The notes under the pieces are model-generated. The model made no database searches, had not been told where the DNA came from, and saw only the letters and a program-made list of their open reading frames with translations. A program made the translations under genes and the position numbers. From positions 5,163,001-5,227,000 of the forward strand of contig NZ_CP012040.1 in assembly GCF_001050135.1 (NCBI RefSeq): DNA of 64,000 nucleotides. Reading direction: 5' to 3'. The stretch is from Cyclobacterium amurskyense (GTDB taxonomy: Bacteria; Bacteroidota; Bacteroidia; Cytophagales; Cyclobacteriaceae). Shown here one piece after another: positions 44,518 through 54,032 of the stretch. Position 1 is the stretch's first letter. Every line of letters begins with the position of its first letter.

Positions 44518-44949
44518 AAGTTTAATTGGGGAAAGATTGTAGGATAATAGGTATTGCGCATGTCTTAGAATTTCATCTAACTCATAAAATAATAGGTATA
44601 AATTAACCGCCTAATATGCTTTAAAAGTTTAAGCTACTGGTTATCCTTATCTCTTCTTGTTCATTTTTGTCTTGACACAAAAACGAACCAAAAAAGTCAA
44701 GGCTGTATGTAAATCTTAACGCAAAATGAATACTCACTGGCTAAACAAAAAAAAACTCCGCCGAAAAGGCGTCAGACAGTTTTTTTGTTCTTAACGCCAT
44801 TGAGCAATCCATTTTACTAATTTCCATAAGGCCGGAAAAAAAATATAGTAAATTCAAGTTAGCTGTCTTACGTTACATTTTTCCCAATGTCTTAGAATTC
44901 CATCTAATTCTTTATAGTTTAATTTAATTCCCTATGATGATGATAATTG
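44518..44949. other. Intergenic region with hairpins
   Basis: No gene is seen. TGTCTTAGAATTTCATCTAA near 44562 recurs as TGTCTTAGAATTCCATCTAA near 44890. A hairpin with AAAAAAACT and AGTTTTTTT arms around CCGCCGAAAAGGCG lies at about 44748-44787 and could act as a terminator in both directions. Confidence 0.5.
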
Positions 44950-45089
44950 TGAAGCTTTTAAATCCAAAACACCCTAAAGGGGTGAAATATTTATAGCCAT
45001 GGCCGTCAGGCCATGGTAAAACAATGAGAACAACACGATTTTGGCGGTATTGTTGCCATTTTTTTCTGCAACAATACTGACAAAATCAC
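44950..45089 (+). repeat. Two-hairpin dispersed repeat, copy 3
   Basis: Third copy of the element at 4148 and 4383. The inner hairpin is here CCATGGCC-GTCA-GGCCATGG, with different bases but the same pairing. The terminal hairpin GATTTTG..ATTGTTGC / GCAACAAT..CAAAATC is fully conserved. The element sits just after the end of the minus-strand nuclease gene. Confidence 0.8.
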
Positions 45090-45117
45090 TTATCGAAATT
45101 TTAGACTCCGAGATAAC

Positions 45118-45993
45118 TTATTTTAACTCTATCCTCCATTCTAATTTCTCGGCCTGTTTTATGAATGACTTGATATTTTCAGGATGCCATTGGGTACAGG
45201 TTGAAATAGCCTGATCCTGAAGCTGGATCACCTCATCTTCCTTAATATAATGTCTCTTATGCCCCCAACGTTGATATATATCTTCAGCATTACTTGTCAA
45301 ATCCACTACACCGAAACTTCCCTGAATATAATCAGGGAAATCATGTTTTAATTCTGAATAGGTGATTTTAGGATTCCTTTCTACATGCGCTCTAACCACT
45401 GCATTCACAAGTCTGCCTTTATTATATTCTTTTCCTTTGAAAATAAATTTTGAATAATCTTTATTAGAGTAGGAAAAATTGAAATAGGTATCTGAAATAA
45501 CAAAAACCTCATTTTTTTCACTGCGAAATCGCTTGACCGTCATTCCAGCTATTGGGATTCCATGAAATTGATAACCTTGGGATAAACGCTCCTGTAGCCC
45601 GGCACTTATAGAAGATCCCACAAGAAGCCCAACCCATTTTGGTTCTGCATCTTCCTGCCAGTATTCTCCCAAATTCAATATCTGGGCACGAACCGAAAGA
45701 TATTCTTCAAGTTGACTAAGACTTAACTCATCGATTTCATTCAATTTGATTTCCACAATTCCCAAATACTCTCCACCGTATTTAGCAAGAATATCTATTC
45801 GTCCGTCTCCTGTTTTTCTTCCACTTTTTAAAGCTATTTCCGCATCCAAGACTTCTACTTCTGAGAAATTTTGCTCATCCAACTTTAAAATATCCTCATT
45901 CTCCAATAGATAAGCCTCCATAGCCAATTCCTTCCAGAAAGGGTAGGGTTTCATAGAAATGCTATTCGCTGTGAATTGTCTAAAAATCGCCAT
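45118..45993 (-). CDS. PD-(D/E)XK nuclease-like protein
   Basis: The 291-residue protein has a restriction-endonuclease-like core: GDGRIDILAKYGGEYLGIVEIKL shows the RID-(n)-EIK pattern (about 63-84), preceded by an acidic helix with NEDILKLDE. The rest is a helical C-terminal domain with conserved aromatic residues (YQRWGHKRHY). It is cytosolic. Proteins of this type include DNA nucleases in repair and defence. The gene stands alone, and a promoter-like module shared with the TAC operon lies 44 bp upstream of its start. Function is inferred from the motif only. Confidence 0.78.
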   Translation of the reverse strand: MAIFRQFTANSISMKPYPFWKELAMEAYLLENEDILKLDEQNFSEVEVLDAEIALKSGRKTGDGRIDILAKYGGEYLGIVEIKLNEIDELSLSQLEEYLSVRAQILNLGEYWQEDAEPKWVGLLVGSSISAGLQERLSQGYQFHGIPIAGMTVKRFRSEKNEVFVISDTYFNFSYSNKDYSKFIFKGKEYNKGRLVNAVVRAHVERNPKITYSELKHDFPDYIQGSFGVVDLTSNAEDIYQRWGHKRHYIKEDEVIQLQDQAISTCTQWHPENIKSFIKQAEKLEWRIELK

Positions 45994-46036
45994 GTTATTT
46001 CAATGTTTACTTAATTCAATCAATTCTTCATCGCTG

Positions 46037-46082
46037 TTCCTTTTCTAAAGATATCGTTTTGAATGAAAACGAAAAAATCTTT
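46037..46082 (-). promoter_or_regulatory. Shared 46-bp promoter-like module, copy 2
   Basis: Copy of the module at 39885-39930, here directly upstream of the nuclease-like gene. The dyad TCGTTTT (46054-46060) and AAAACGA (46066-46072) lies between a T-rich -33 region and a minus-strand TATCTTTA -7 element, the place expected for a repressor site. Confidence 0.6.
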
Positions 46083-46161
46083 CTTTTTATCATTGGTTAA
46101 TATTTTAAAATTAAACTTTGTAGGAACCGAATAATCCATTTTAATTCTTCCTTAAATCCAC

Positions 46162-46228
46162 AAACCTTCCAGGTTTTGTTGAAAATCAGTCTGATGTTAA
46201 AATTCGGCAATTTAAACCTGGAAGGTTT
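46162..46228. repeat. 15-bp inverted repeat
   Basis: AAACCTTCCAGGTTT (46162-46176) and AAACCTGGAAGGTTT (46214-46228) are exact reverse complements with a 37-bp spacer. The pair lies between two divergent genes and could form a large cruciform or hairpin. Confidence 0.8.
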
Positions 46229-46339
46229 TATCGCTATAAAAACTAATTAATTAAATAAATAGGGTGCGGAATTTAGGTTCTTCATGATTTCAGCAATATT
46301 ATTCTTATTTTGGAACAAAATATTCCAAAAACCATCGGC

Positions 46340-47578
46340 ATGAAAAAAACTATTTTAATAGGGTTAGCGCTATTTTTTTTACAAGGGCTTGTTATGGCAC
46401 AAACGGGACTTTCTCTGCCTCCGGCACTGGAGGGAGAAATTCCCTGGGATTTAAAGGTATTATCCCAAGCGCCCGACTTTGAATGGTTGGACCAATCGGA
46501 TTCTGTTTGGTCCTTGACTTATACTGGTGAGGAATATGAAGGGCAGGTATCGGAAGTATTTGCCTACTACGCCAGCCCGGCTACAATTGGGGTTGGAAGT
46601 TCTGAAACTGGGGACTTTCCTGGAATTGTACTGGTACACGGTGGGGGAGGAACGGCTTTTCGAATTTGGGCACTGGAATGGGCTGAAAGAGGCTATGCGG
46701 CCATCGCCATGGATCTTGGTGGAGACCAGCCTTTGCCCACAGATCAACAGGACAATCCATGGGGTTCGAAGCGCAGCCGCATGGAAACTGGCGGCCCCAA
46801 ACAGAACGACGTTTACAAGTTTTATAAGCTAGGTGAAGATTTTACGGAACAATGGCAATACCATTCAGTATCCAATATTATCCGCGCACATTCTCTTATC
46901 CGGTCTTTTCCTGATGTAGATTCCAAAAGGACAGCCATTACAGGTATTAGTTGGGGTGGGTACCTGACCAATCTGGTAGCAGGAGTGGACCAGCGCTTTG
47001 CTGCGGCAGTGCCTGTATATGGCTGTGGCTTTTTACAAGAAGGCAGTGCCTGGGACAAACAATTTGATTCCTTTGGGGTCGCTGAAACCGAACGTTGGGT
47101 AAAACTTTGGGACCCTTCCAGTTATGTGGGAAATGCAGCAGCATCTATGCTATTTGTTAACGGCACCAATGATTTTGCTTATTTCGTTGAAAACTGGCAA
47201 AAAACAGCCAATCTGGCCAAGCATACACAGTTTACGCTAATCCATGAAATGAAACACAGCCACCTTCATGGCGCAGCACCCGGTGAGATTTACCGATTTA
47301 TCAGTACTACATTAGAAAACAAGTCCAAATTTATTAGTTCAATTAAATTAAAGGAAAAAGGGGATAAGGCGAAGTATTCCATTTCCCATGCTTCGGAAGA
47401 GGTTTACCTGGCTTACACTGCCGATACCAAACGTAGTCCTGAAAGAAAATGGGATTTGATACCACTTGATAAAGCAAAAGGTAAGGTTACTATTCCATCT
47501 GGTGCCAAACTTTGGTATATCTATTGGGTAGATGAGTCGGGAAATCGGAGGAGTAGTGAGGTGAAGGGTTGGCATTAG
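46340..47578 (+). CDS. Secreted alpha/beta hydrolase (esterase/peptidase-like)
   Basis: The ATG at 46340 gives 412 residues with a signal peptide (LVMAQ, residue 21). An alpha/beta-hydrolase domain follows with an oxyanion-type VLVHGGGG, nucleophile S204 in GISWGGY, an acid in the FVNGTNDFAYF region and a histidine in MKHSHLHG. A small beta domain of about 90 residues ends the protein (PSGAKLWYIYWVDESGN). It is similar to acetylxylan-esterase or prolyl-oligopeptidase-type hydrolases. A TTG at 46310 would add ten residues before the signal and is rejected. Confidence 0.85.
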   Translation: MKKTILIGLALFFLQGLVMAQTGLSLPPALEGEIPWDLKVLSQAPDFEWLDQSDSVWSLTYTGEEYEGQVSEVFAYYASPATIGVGSSETGDFPGIVLVHGGGGTAFRIWALEWAERGYAAIAMDLGGDQPLPTDQQDNPWGSKRSRMETGGPKQNDVYKFYKLGEDFTEQWQYHSVSNIIRAHSLIRSFPDVDSKRTAITGISWGGYLTNLVAGVDQRFAAAVPVYGCGFLQEGSAWDKQFDSFGVAETERWVKLWDPSSYVGNAAASMLFVNGTNDFAYFVENWQKTANLAKHTQFTLIHEMKHSHLHGAAPGEIYRFISTTLENKSKFISSIKLKEKGDKAKYSISHASEEVYLAYTADTKRSPERKWDLIPLDKAKGKVTIPSGAKLWYIYWVDESGNRRSSEVKGWH

Positions 47579-47994
47579 GTTTTAGTAAACCCCTCATATT
47601 AAATAAGGTTTGACCGCCTTGATTTTTTTGACTCGTTTTCTCATGAAGTACTCCCTGAACACCTTAGCTGATCAATTAAGTTTGATTGGATTAATTTAAT
47701 AACCGTCAACCTGAATATTACAATAAGTTAGATGGAATTGGGCTAACTTAATTGGAAGGTGAAAATTTTGCTATTGTTCGACAAAAGATCTTTTAGTCTC
47801 TTCATTTCTTTTTCCCCTGAGTTGCTTTGCTTCAGGGCAGGTTAAATAAAAAGAAACGAAGCAAAGAAAATCAAGCCAGCAGAAATCCCCTCCCAGCAAG
47901 GCCGGTCGCCGCCTTGTTGTCTGGCAGGCCACCGCACTACTCCCGATAGTGATGCTTTAATGACTATGGTATTGGAAAGTTTAGGACCTTTTAA
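47579..47994. other. Intergenic region, no gene seen
   Basis: The gap after the hydrolase is AT-rich for the first 180 bp, then GC-richer near 47880-47950. No open frame of convincing length or family match was found. Confidence 0.45.
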
Positions 47995-48186
47995 CTTGGC
48001 ATCAAAGCCTATGAGGAAAATTATCCATATTCTTCTTACCATGCATATTGCAAAATGGAGAAGAATACGAAATTGGATAAAGCCGAAGTTCTAGAGTGGT
48101 TTGGAGGAAACAAGGGCTTTTTTGATTTTCATCGGGTTAACTTAAAAAACCATAAAGAGATAAACGAGAATTTATTTTTGGAGTAA
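47995..48186 (+). pseudogene. Transposase C-terminal remnant, RAYT/IS200-like
   Basis: A 63-codon open segment after a TAA reads IKAYEENYPYSSYHAYCKME, then WFGGNKGFFDFH before TAA at 48184. This resembles the C-terminus of REP-associated (Y1) transposases, which have PYSSY and WFG..FFEFH-type motifs. The catalytic HUH and tyrosine parts are absent, so it is a remnant. Identification is by recollection and moderate. Confidence 0.45.
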
Positions 48187-48257
48187 AATTAAAGAGGTTA
48201 CCCTAAGTACCTCTTTAATTTTGGTATGGTTTAGTAAATCCTATTACATCCTCCGGA

Positions 48258-49346
48258 TTAAAATTCATTTTTGATAATGGCCTCCATGATTTGGTAGCGT
48301 TCTTCGCTTTTATCTTGTTCATTGCTAAGCAGGATAATCAATCCCTCAGACTCCGGTATCAATACCAACAGACTGGTAAACCCGGCGATGTCTCCTCCAT
48401 GGTGATAAATGACCTGATCATTGATTTTTAGGGTAAAAAATCCAGCCCCGGGGACATTGATATCGTTTTGCTCCAGTGGCGGAGCAAATATTAATTCCTT
48501 TTCACCTTCGGTAAAAAAATCGGAAAGCAATGCTTTTCCCCATTTTTCAAGGTCCTCAATATTGCTTTCTATCTCTCCTGCACTGTAGGCAATCTGCATT
48601 TGATATGGACCTACTTCCTGCCCATTGTCATAGCCTTTGGCCCTTTCTTCTCCACTTATGGTATCAGGACCTTTGCCCGTATGGTTTAAATTAAGTGGCA
48701 TATAAATATTTTGGTTCAAATACTCCTGGTAAGACAGGTCTGTAAGTTCTTCTATAAGTAGACCCAGAATCAAATAGTTGGAGTTGGAGTAAGCGAAGAA
48801 TTCACCTGGGGTAAAGTCCAAGCCATCCTCTTCAATGGATTCAATGATGATCTCAAAAATTTCCTCGGGGTCAAAGTGGTAATTGTTTTCTTCAGCATAG
48901 TCCCCAACCGGCCCCACATAATCAGGAATACCGGACTGATGATTCATCAGATGTTTGATTGTTATTTGGTCTCCATAAGGGAAATCCGCTGCAAAATCAC
49001 TTAAAGGTTGATCCAAACTATTGATATAGCCATCCCTTTTGAGCTTTACCACCGCTGCGGCGGTAAAGGATTTGGTAATAGAGCCTATGCGGTAGATAAG
49101 CTCTGGATCATTTGGGATATTATAGGATTGATCAGCCATGCCAAATCCCCTTTTCAATAAATATTCATCTCCTTTGCTGATCAATACACTTCCCGTAAAT
49201 CCTAATTCTTCCAAATAGGCTTCCGAAGAATCATATTCAGAATTAGCATCGGTAGGAGTGTTACCATCCTCCTCAATACACGAAGCTAAACTTATCAAGA
49301 AGGCCATTGCCAGCATAACTTTTAATTTTCCCATTAGCATTGTCAT
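48258..49346 (-). CDS. Serine hydrolase lipoprotein, class C beta-lactamase fold
   Basis: The 362-residue protein has a lipobox SLASC (Cys23) and the penicillin-binding-like domain, with S89-I-T-K92, the YSNSNY second motif and HHGGD as the third motif. It ends soon after the catalytic domain, so it lacks the extra C-terminal domain of the one at 2294..3823. It probably acts at the outer or inner membrane on peptides or esters. It faces another serine hydrolase, at 49621, in divergent orientation. Substrate is unknown. Confidence 0.87.
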   Translation of the reverse strand: MTMLMGKLKVMLAMAFLISLASCIEEDGNTPTDANSEYDSSEAYLEELGFTGSVLISKGDEYLLKRGFGMADQSYNIPNDPELIYRIGSITKSFTAAAVVKLKRDGYINSLDQPLSDFAADFPYGDQITIKHLMNHQSGIPDYVGPVGDYAEENNYHFDPEEIFEIIIESIEEDGLDFTPGEFFAYSNSNYLILGLLIEELTDLSYQEYLNQNIYMPLNLNHTGKGPDTISGEERAKGYDNGQEVGPYQMQIAYSAGEIESNIEDLEKWGKALLSDFFTEGEKELIFAPPLEQNDINVPGAGFFTLKINDQVIYHHGGDIAGFTSLLVLIPESEGLIILLSNEQDKSEERYQIMEAIIKNEF

Positions 49347-49620
49347 TTCGTTTTGTTTTCAAAATTTTAAGATGATTCAAAATTAGCCGGAAGGGGTGTT
49401 GCGATCGTCTCAAAATGTATAATGGGACCGGCTTATGAAATTCAGGACTACTTCATGGCTTTTATGAAGACAAAAAGTTTGTGAGTGTCCTCAACAAGGA
49501 TTATAGGGGTAGAATTAAATAAATATTGCTGAAGAAGTGCGGGATTTCACCGGAAGAGACATTCAGAACGATATTCCCTCAAGTGGAGAAGACCTTTGTA
49601 GCGTACAAAATCAAAAGAAA

Positions 49621-50763
49621 ATGAAAAAGTTAGCTACAATACTTATTTACTTGACAAGTGCCATTGCCTTGCTGGCACAAGAAAATCAGGACAAGGTAAT
49701 TCAAAGGATTGATCGATTATTGGAGAAAGAACTGAAGAAGGAAAATGTACACAATGTATTCCTGTCCCTTTATTCTCCTACAGATGATTTTGAATGGCAT
49801 ATGGCCAAAGGAACATTTAAGGATGGGAGGGAAGTGAGCATTCAAAACCCTTTTTATACGGCCAGCATTGGCAAAACCTTTACAGCTACTGCCATCGGGA
49901 TACTGGTAGATCAGGGGAAGATTAGCTTTGAAGATCCAATCGCGAAATATTTGACAACTGAGTTAATGGAAGGTTTGCATATTATGGACGGAGTAGATTA
50001 TGGGAATTCAATCAAGGTTTCGCATTTGCTGCAACATACCTCCGGAATTCCCGATTATCTTGAGGAACCCATAGACGGTTCACCGAGCATGCTTGATTTG
50101 ATTTTAACTGAGCCCAACCGCTTTTGGGAACCGGAAGCACTGATTTCCTTTTCAAAGGACCATTTTAAACCTACTTTTGCTCCGGGAACTGACTATTATT
50201 ACACTGATACAGAATACGTTTTACTGGGTTTGATTATTGAGAAAATAGGAGCAATGAAGCTTCACGAGTTTTTCCTTAAGCATATTTTTACACCCCTGCA
50301 GATGGATCATACCTACCTCAATTTAAGGTCTAAACCCATTCAACCTACCGCTCAGATGGCTGAAATGTATGCCGGAACACACGAAATTAGCACTATTAAA
50401 AGTTTAAGTGCAGATTGGGCCGGCGGTGCCATTGTTTCTACAGGCAAAGATTTGATCCGTTTTCAAAAAGCCCTAAGAGAAGGAGATTTGCTCTCTGCCG
50501 AAACTTTTAAAGAGATGCAAAAGTGGGTCAAAGAAACCAAAGGCATGTCCTATGGCTATGGTTTACGGAAAATTTCCTTTAAACAACTCTTTCCCATCTT
50601 TCCCAATTGGGAGGTCATCGGGCACTCAGGAATGAATGGTACCTCGATGTATTATTGTCCGGATCTGAATATGTATTTGGTGGGTACCCTCAATCAATTG
50701 GAAGCTTCAAAAGAGGCGGTAATGTTGATGGTAAAGGTTTTAATGGAATGTAAAAAACGCTAA
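49621..50763 (+). CDS. Secreted serine hydrolase, class C beta-lactamase fold
   Basis: The ATG at 49621 gives 380 residues with a signal peptide (ALLAQ, residue 20); the GTG at 49537 would add 28 unlikely residues. The active-site motif is S82-I-G-K85, the second is YYYTDTEY (Asp replaces the usual Asn of YxN), and the third is HSGMNG. Such substitutions occur in non-lactamase members. It is 48 bp before a CPBP protease gene on the same strand. Its relation to the divergent hydrolase at 48258 is distant. Confidence 0.86.
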   Translation: MKKLATILIYLTSAIALLAQENQDKVIQRIDRLLEKELKKENVHNVFLSLYSPTDDFEWHMAKGTFKDGREVSIQNPFYTASIGKTFTATAIGILVDQGKISFEDPIAKYLTTELMEGLHIMDGVDYGNSIKVSHLLQHTSGIPDYLEEPIDGSPSMLDLILTEPNRFWEPEALISFSKDHFKPTFAPGTDYYYTDTEYVLLGLIIEKIGAMKLHEFFLKHIFTPLQMDHTYLNLRSKPIQPTAQMAEMYAGTHEISTIKSLSADWAGGAIVSTGKDLIRFQKALREGDLLSAETFKEMQKWVKETKGMSYGYGLRKISFKQLFPIFPNWEVIGHSGMNGTSMYYCPDLNMYLVGTLNQLEASKEAVMLMVKVLMECKKR

Positions 50764-50811
50764 TGCACCAGTCAACGCATGCTTATTCGTGGAAATTAAC
50801 ACCTAAAATCT

Positions 50812-51522
50812 ATGAAACACGCGAAAAACTATTGGTTATTGCTTCAAACCATCTTGGCCACTTTGGCCTTACCAACCATTGCCTTTCATCTCCGAGGGAT
50901 TGAATTATCGCAAAAATTTTCCCCGATTATCAACCAGCAGCTAAGCTATCAATTGGTGACACTCTTGCTCGCTGTGGTGATGCTGATGGTCTTTAGCTAC
51001 TCAAGGAAAAAGGTATTCAAAACTTATTTCCAAAAGGGAGATTCTAATAAAAGATTCCAACCAGCTCCATATTTCGGAATCAAGCCAAAGCCGGATGAAA
51101 CCTGGCAAAAAGCCGGAATTGAATGGGCTGTGGTCATTTCCTTGGTAACTGTAATTGTGATCTATTTCCAGCTTTTCGGTGAGGAGTCAACCCCTTCATT
51201 AGCAAAATTAGTAGAAGTACTTCCTTTGTCCATATTGGTAGCATTGGTGAATTCATTTGTGGAAGAAAGTATCTGTAGAGTAGGGGTAATTGTCGCCTTA
51301 AAAGGAGTCTATGAGGATGGAAAAATCGCCATTGTCTCTGGATTGCTGTTTGGTTCGGTGCACTATTTTGGAACCCCTGGAGGTTTTACAGGAGCCATTG
51401 TCTCAGGGTTTCTTGGTTGGTTTCTGGCCAAATCCATGCTTGAGACCAAAGGCATCTTTTGGGCCTGGCTAATCCATTTTTTGCAGGATATCATCATTAT
51501 TACTGCTTTGTTCTCCATATGA
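50812..51522 (+). CDS. CPBP family intramembrane metalloprotease
   Basis: The 236-residue protein has about six to eight hydrophobic helices. The CPBP motifs (PF02517) are EESICR (E151, E152, R156), FGSVHYFG and WLIHFLQD, in the usual order and spacing. These enzymes cut membrane proteins or CaaX-type peptides using a metal site made of the Glu and His residues. The gene follows a serine hydrolase gene by 48 bp, so co-transcription is likely. Substrate is unknown. Confidence 0.9.
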   Translation: MKHAKNYWLLLQTILATLALPTIAFHLRGIELSQKFSPIINQQLSYQLVTLLLAVVMLMVFSYSRKKVFKTYFQKGDSNKRFQPAPYFGIKPKPDETWQKAGIEWAVVISLVTVIVIYFQLFGEESTPSLAKLVEVLPLSILVALVNSFVEESICRVGVIVALKGVYEDGKIAIVSGLLFGSVHYFGTPGGFTGAIVSGFLGWFLAKSMLETKGIFWAWLIHFLQDIIIITALFSI

Positions 51523-51693
51523 TAAAGTCAAATCCGAAGCATAGTTTTAAAAGTACGGAAATTCACCAAAGCGTCCAGAATTTCATATCAGGACGATTGA
51601 CCTTGTTTTCTTTGCCAATTTTGAACTGTCAATAGGCACAAATGTCCACTGATAATCACAAAAAAATTATTCAAAAAATTAACCATCTTAATT

Positions 51694-52344
51694 ATGAAAA
51701 AGTTACTTATTCTCGTATTCAGCTTTCAAATTTTTACCGGATTTGCTCAGACTAACAATGAAAAAGCAATTGAATCTGCTGTAAAGTATAAATATCGGGT
51801 AAGTCTTCCCGGAATTATTTTGCCTCAGTTGGTGCAAGATTCCTGGACCGATCAAACCCATACGCAGCATATAGAACTTCATGTAAAACGCAACCTAGAC
51901 AACAAAAATATCATTGGCCTTAAACTAGCAAGCTGGAGATTGTTTCAACCCATGGGCATATTGTGGTGGGACGGGCTTTTGGACAAGGTGGATTCTGGAA
52001 GCGAATTTTATCCCGGACATGTGCGGGAAACCGGCATAGGGTTTAGTTATCAGCGCATGTTATGGAAAGGACTGTTTGCCACGGTAGAAGTGTTGCCTCA
52101 GTTTAAAACTTATCTGGATGAGAACAATAATAAAATTGACAATGGCTTTAAGCTGTACAATTCCTTTCACCTTGGCTACCATATTGGTTTTGGTAAAAGC
52201 AAACGCTTCTTTATAGAACCTCAGGTTCATTCCCAGTTTTGGGTATTTGACACCAATACGCCCGAAGAATTTAAAGTACTGGATGACAAATGGAGAAATT
52301 ATTTCCTCTTTGAACCCAATATCTACATAGGCATGAAATTTTAG
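51694..52344 (+). CDS. Secreted outer-membrane-like protein, unknown function
   Basis: The 216-residue protein has a signal peptide (FAQ, residue 19) and alternating strand-like segments with many aromatic residues, ending IYIGMKF with a terminal Phe. This suggests a small outer-membrane barrel. No family was recognised. It lies 91 bp before a small glycine-zipper protein gene on the same strand. Confidence 0.65.
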   Translation: MKKLLILVFSFQIFTGFAQTNNEKAIESAVKYKYRVSLPGIILPQLVQDSWTDQTHTQHIELHVKRNLDNKNIIGLKLASWRLFQPMGILWWDGLLDKVDSGSEFYPGHVRETGIGFSYQRMLWKGLFATVEVLPQFKTYLDENNNKIDNGFKLYNSFHLGYHIGFGKSKRFFIEPQVHSQFWVFDTNTPEEFKVLDDKWRNYFLFEPNIYIGMKF

Positions 52345-52434
52345 TATTGCAGGCCAATAAATACTTGTAAAACCCTGAATTACTATTATTTACAAAGAAA
52401 TTACAATCAATCCATTCATTATAAATTTAATACA

Positions 52435-52653
52435 ATGACAACTGATAGAAATATACAAATCGGAACAACAATAGGTGTAGCCATAGGAATTGCTATAGGT
52501 ATCGCCATAGGATTAAGCATAGGCATTACCATGCTGGGGATTCTTAAAGTAGACATGAATAGCCAGCTTACATTTTGGATCAGCACAGGAATGGCTGTAG
52601 GCGGTGGAATAAGTTTGGTACGGTATGTCTTGAAAATGTCAGGGAAAACCTAA
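52435..52653 (+). CDS. Small glycine-zipper membrane protein
   Basis: The 72-residue protein begins with a short polar segment and then has Gly at positions 10, 14, 18, 22, 26 and 30, each preceded by Ile: a perfect glycine zipper in a hydrophobic helix. A second helix lies at about 45-66 with GGG. Glycine zippers drive tight helix packing in pores and small membrane peptides. It has no other family match. The zipper is encoded by near-repeated codon blocks, so slippage could change its length. Confidence 0.7.
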   Translation: MTTDRNIQIGTTIGVAIGIAIGIAIGLSIGITMLGILKVDMNSQLTFWISTGMAVGGGISLVRYVLKMSGKT

Positions 52654-53452
52654 GAATAGCTAGCAGGGTTTTTATTGATTTTTCACTTATTATCCAATGC
52701 TTAAGCAAAGTGCTTAGTGAGTGAGAGTTGCACTAGTTAATTTCTAATCGCTGAGTATCTCTAATTTTAGATTAAACCGTACTATTTCCAAATAACTGGA
52801 AATAGAGCATTGGTAGGCTGCTGGTAATTCTCCAGATTCAGACTGCAACTTTACGAAAGTCATTAGGAAAACTGGTGAGAAAATTATTAATAGCTACGCA
52901 AGGGTTGCCTGCCTGACCTGACTATGGGAAACCTTTGCGCAGCTATTTACTAGAGGCACTAATTAAAGAAGTTGCAGGATTGGGCACAAATGAGAACCAT
53001 TGTTTATACGAACCGTAAATTGCTTTAACATAACATCTATCGTTATGGCACTGAAGGTGACAAAACTGATTTTATGTTAATCCTGAGACTTCAGGAGCAC
53101 AAATCATTAACGATTGTATAAGCGAACCGTGATTTGCTTTAACATAACATCTATCGTTATAGAACTCCATTCTATAACTGAAGTTATGTTAATCATCCGC
53201 TGCGCGTCTGACCGCAAATCACTCTGTATGTTATATAATTTATATTATGTTAAATAGGTTTAAATCTATGGCTAAGTTTGGTCAAAACATGTTCTTCACT
53301 CCTCTATCATACAATATGAATTGCTAAGGTTTTTCTGTTAGATAATATGCTACTAAATTCTTATTTTTAATAAAATATCACATTGTAAGTTACTGTACCA
53401 TTAATAGTTAAATATTATTTCTAGGTAATTTATAGCACTAAATAATTGGAGC
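52654..53452. other. Gene-free region with repeated units
   Basis: The 799-bp stretch holds two related units described separately (52999-53194) and otherwise AT-rich DNA. A third partial match, TATGTTATATAATTTATATTATGTTAAA near 53227, has the same type of dyad. No gene is visible. Confidence 0.6.
52999..53194 (+). repeat. Two direct 48-bp repeats with nested dyads
   Basis: 48-bp blocks at 52999-53046 and 53113-53160 differ at only about six positions, all in the first half. Each ends ATAACATCTATCGTTAT and is followed after 25 or so bp by TTATGTTAATC. TTAACATAA (53025-53033) pairs with TTATGTTAA (53072-53080), and the equivalent pair occurs in unit 2. The middle sequence between the arms differs between units. 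Confidence 0.75.
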
Positions 53453-53725
53453 ATGATGACAAAGTACTTGAAGAATGTGTGGATGTATCATCTAGTAGCT
53501 GATTTACCAATGATGGCTTTTATTTACCCCTGGGTTGTCCATCATAACACCATCGTTTTTATTGTATTTGGAGGTCTAATTTATCCCTTCATCTATCGTC
53601 CGATTATTGACTATTACAGATTATTAGCATTGGGAGAAATCCAAGCCACCGACTTCCGGAAAATGTGGAAATGGGGCACTTTATACCGGTTCAAATATTA
53701 CAATAAACTGATGTTTGGGATTTAA
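53453..53725 (+). CDS. Small membrane protein of unknown function
   Basis: The 90-residue product has two hydrophobic helices (about 15-30 and 34-52) and a Lys-, Arg- and Trp-rich C-terminus (KMWKWGTLYRFKYYNK). No family was recognised, but the amino-acid composition looks like a real protein. It stands alone between the repeat units and a metallophosphoesterase gene. Confidence 0.55.
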   Translation: MMTKYLKNVWMYHLVADLPMMAFIYPWVVHHNTIVFIVFGGLIYPFIYRPIIDYYRLLALGEIQATDFRKMWKWGTLYRFKYYNKLMFGI

Positions 53726-54032
53726 CATTACACATAGCCCCATCCTTGTAATTCCTGAAGAAATTTATTTTACTATTTCCTAATGGCTTCGAATCCAAGT
53801 TAAAGGCTTTTACCATCCATATAAGACCCTAAAATCATTGTTTTTACGCTCCCAATAGACCTTTTTGTAGCATTTCTGGTATATTTACCAAATAACTGAT
53901 TTGGATCTTTTATCCATGATAAATTGGTATTCCCACTGCCACACTTATCCCTTCCCAGAAGGGTTTGCAGTGACGGTTCGGTCAGTTTTTTAAATATGAT
54001 TTTATAGGAACCCAGATTAAAACAAAAATGGT

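Noticed and set aside
52999..53194. Integron attC sites
   Set aside because: The dyads have AAC and GTT cores in a suggestive place, but the flanking bases fail the RYYYAAC/GTTRRRY rule and no integrase is present.
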